A stretch of 64,000 nt of DNA from NCBI GenBank assembly GCA_945872365.1, contig CAMBZJ010000002.1, forward strand, positions 1 to 64,000, given 5' to 3'. The notes under the pieces are model-generated. The model searched no databases. It was given only the letters and a program-made list of their open reading frames with translations, and was not told the origin of the DNA. The DNA comes from Klebsiella pneumoniae. GTDB taxonomy: Bacteria > Desulfobacterota > Binatia > UBA12015. Each line of letters opens with the position of its first letter. The first letter of the stretch is position 1. The position numbers were made by a program, and so were the translations under genes. This document shows positions 62,107 to 64,000 of this stretch, one piece after another.

Positions 62107-63508
62107 TCGCAGGGCTCGCCATCCGCTGCGCGGCCGACTGCTTGAGGATCACGACGTCGAGGTCCTTCTTCGCCTGGCGATAGGTGAAGCCGATGCACGG
62201 CGTTTCGAGCGGGATGCGGGTGGTGAAGTCGGCCGGGAACGCGGGGGCGCTCGCTGCCACGGTGCGCAGGCGCGGGTCAACCACCTTGCCGTGCACCTCG
62301 AAGCGCCCCGCATGCAGCGCAAGGTCGAGCGCGTAGTCGGGCATTTCGTCGCCGAGTCCGAGTTCCTCCTTCACCCCCGAGGGAGGAATACGCCGCGGCA
62401 ACTCCATGTGGAGGACGTAGGCGTCGGGCCGCTCCTGAAGAGTGAACACCTCGCCGTACCGACGCTCGCGCTCCTTCTTGTCGTCGAAGGAACCCGAGGT
62501 CGCGTAATAGCCCTCGAACGCGACGCTGCCCGTGTCGCTCTCCCCGGCCCCCGCCTTGAGCAGCGGACCGACGAGCGGGATGAGCAGGGGGCCGGCGAGG
62601 TTGCCGCGCAGGACGGTCTCCGACAGCGGACGGGCGAAGATGACGGCCTCGCGGAGTCGGACCACCGCTTCGAGGACCGCGAAGGCGAGGCCCCAGAAGA
62701 ACCAGCGCTTCACCTCGGCGGAGTAGAGGCTGTGACCGCGCAGGAACACGGCGAACGCAAGCGCAATCAGCGGGTAGAGCACCAGGTGCGCCAGGATATT
62801 GAGACCCGTCGCCCCGGCCGAGGTAAAGACGCTCTTGTTGTCGACGGCGGCCTCGAGCCGAGCCTTGGTCGCGGCCGGAAGCGCGCCGAGCATCGGCTGG
62901 GCGAGGCTGAGCAGGAGTCGGCCCGGGCCCGCGACGGTCTTGGAGTCGCCCGGAACGGCGATTGCCAGTGCCTCCTCGAACGAGATCGGCAACTGCCCGC
63001 CGTAAGGAATCGTGCGCTCGGTCGGACGCATGAGCGGGGCGGAGGTCTTCTTCTCGACCTTGCCGAGCCTGGCGACCGGGGCGACCGGGGCGGCCGCCAC
63101 GGGGGCCGCAGGCTTCGCGGCCGGACTCGGGGCGGCAGTTGCAGCCGCGGCGGCTGCCGGCGCGGCCGCCGCGCCATCCTGCTTGAAGCGCGAGGGCGCG
63201 TCGTCGGCGAAGGTCTTGTCGGGGTGGATCTCGCGCGCCCGCTGGAGCAGGAGCGATTCCGCCTCGACGATGTTCGGATTGGGCACGCAGCAATCGACGG
63301 GGCAGACCGCGGCGCAGGCTTCGTGATCGTAGAAGCCCACGCACTCGGTGCACTTCTCGGGCACGATGTAGAAGAACTCGTTGGTCAGCGCGGCGTGGTT
63401 ACCGCCCTGCCACTCGTACTCGACCCCGCCCTGGTAGATCGCGGTGTTCGGGCACTCCGGCTCGCAAGCGCCGCAGTTGATGCATTCGTCGGTGATCATC
63501 GTCGCCAT
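62096..63508 (-). CDS. Ferredoxin-membrane-Hsp20-like fusion protein
   Basis: 470 residues from ATG 63508. Residues 1-75 form a two [4Fe-4S] ferredoxin: C9-x2-C12-x2-C15-x3-C19-P and C53-x2-C56-x8-C65-x3-C69-P. An Ala/Pro linker (residues 113-150) follows, then two or three hydrophobic segments (about 230-290: LAHLVLYPLIALAFAVFL, FFWGLAFAVLEAVV). The C-terminal 120 residues (RYGEVFTLQERPDAYVLHMEL, RFEVHGKVVDPRLR) resemble an alpha-crystallin/CS beta-sandwich. I know no such combination by name. GGGGGAGG is the ribosome site. It may serve a membrane electron-transfer step. Confidence 0.82.
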   Translation of the reverse strand: MATMITDECINCGACEPECPNTAIYQGGVEYEWQGGNHAALTNEFFYIVPEKCTECVGFYDHEACAAVCPVDCCVPNPNIVEAESLLLQRAREIHPDKTFADDAPSRFKQDGAAAAPAAAAAATAAPSPAAKPAAPVAAAPVAPVARLGKVEKKTSAPLMRPTERTIPYGGQLPISFEEALAIAVPGDSKTVAGPGRLLLSLAQPMLGALPAATKARLEAAVDNKSVFTSAGATGLNILAHLVLYPLIALAFAVFLRGHSLYSAEVKRWFFWGLAFAVLEAVVRLREAVIFARPLSETVLRGNLAGPLLIPLVGPLLKAGAGESDTGSVAFEGYYATSGSFDDKKERERRYGEVFTLQERPDAYVLHMELPRRIPPSGVKEELGLGDEMPDYALDLALHAGRFEVHGKVVDPRLRTVAASAPAFPADFTTRIPLETPCIGFTYRQAKKDLDVVILKQSAAQRMASPANAA

Positions 63509-63578
63509 GGCGACAGAACCTCCCCCGTATGGGACCGCGGCCGGGTTCCCGGTGGACCGGGAGCCGGGCACTCGCTGA

Positions 63579-64000
<422 letters not shown>

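Overview
The window is a very G+C-rich, gene-dense bacterial chromosome segment with only core-type genes and no insertion sequence, prophage, CRISPR array, rRNA or tRNA that I can see. BamD, a PBP1B-type synthase, a LapA/LapB protein, lipoprotein signals, HtrA and two MltD-like transglycosylases indicate a Gram-negative cell. CarD, the rplU-rpmA-obg-proB-proA-nadD-rsfS order, a Gld-type ABC module, a tandem ArsA/Get3 pair and a UGSC selenoprotein point to the old Deltaproteobacteria (Myxococcota, Desulfobacterota, Binatota or similar). That placement is inference from gene content.

Layout. 1-8464 (+): glutaredoxin edge (minus), L21, L27, Obg, ProB, ProA, NadD, RsfS, a fused LapA-LapB, a TauD-type dioxygenase and a class I glutamine amidotransferase. 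8474-15322 (-): ECF vitamin transporter (S, fused A-A', T), then FabF and two ArsA-like ATPases. 15408-20658 (+): BamD and a sulfur cluster (E1-like ThiF, ThiS/MoaD carrier, CysM, degenerate ThiF, ATP sulfurylase). 20713-25480 (-): PolA, ECF sigma, anti-sigma and two envelope proteins. 25639-30211 (+): a four-gene Gld-like ABC system. 30254-32630 (-): HisC and a lytic transglycosylase. 32894-35131 (+): a UGSC selenoprotein read through an in-frame UGA with a bSECIS hairpin, an unrecognised Cys-containing partner and a secreted protein. 35143-44291 (-): VOC protein, heme/siroheme genes (hemB, cobA-hemD, hemC, hemA, ccsA-like, met8-like), interrupted by one small opposite-strand gene, then a LysM transglycosylase. 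44517-47911 (+): oligopeptide-type ABC importer without ATPases. 47925-57191 (-): MutM, RsmA, TsaD, PBP1B, HtrA, a DUF1844 protein, HtpX and a family 9 glycosyltransferase. 57200-59008 (+): CysK and LarE. 59005-63508 (-): CarD, RimI, FabH, a catalytically dead FabH paralogue and a ferredoxin-membrane-Hsp20-like fusion. From 63744 (+): start of a groL gene.

Most operons are tightly coupled, with ATGA, GTGA or TGATG overlaps. Several convergent gene pairs end in perfect stem-loops that include their stop codons.

The most interesting content is the selenoprotein locus and three tandem pairs in which paralogues look functionally complementary: ArsA1/ArsA2 (each lacks a different ATPase lysine), ThiF1/ThiF2 (one lacks the N-terminal Arg segment, the other lacks the adenylation site) and FabH/FabH-like (one has the Cys-His-Asn triad, the other none of it). 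All three look like obligate heterodimers, which is inference. No gap between genes exceeds 300 bases; the largest is 32631-32893.
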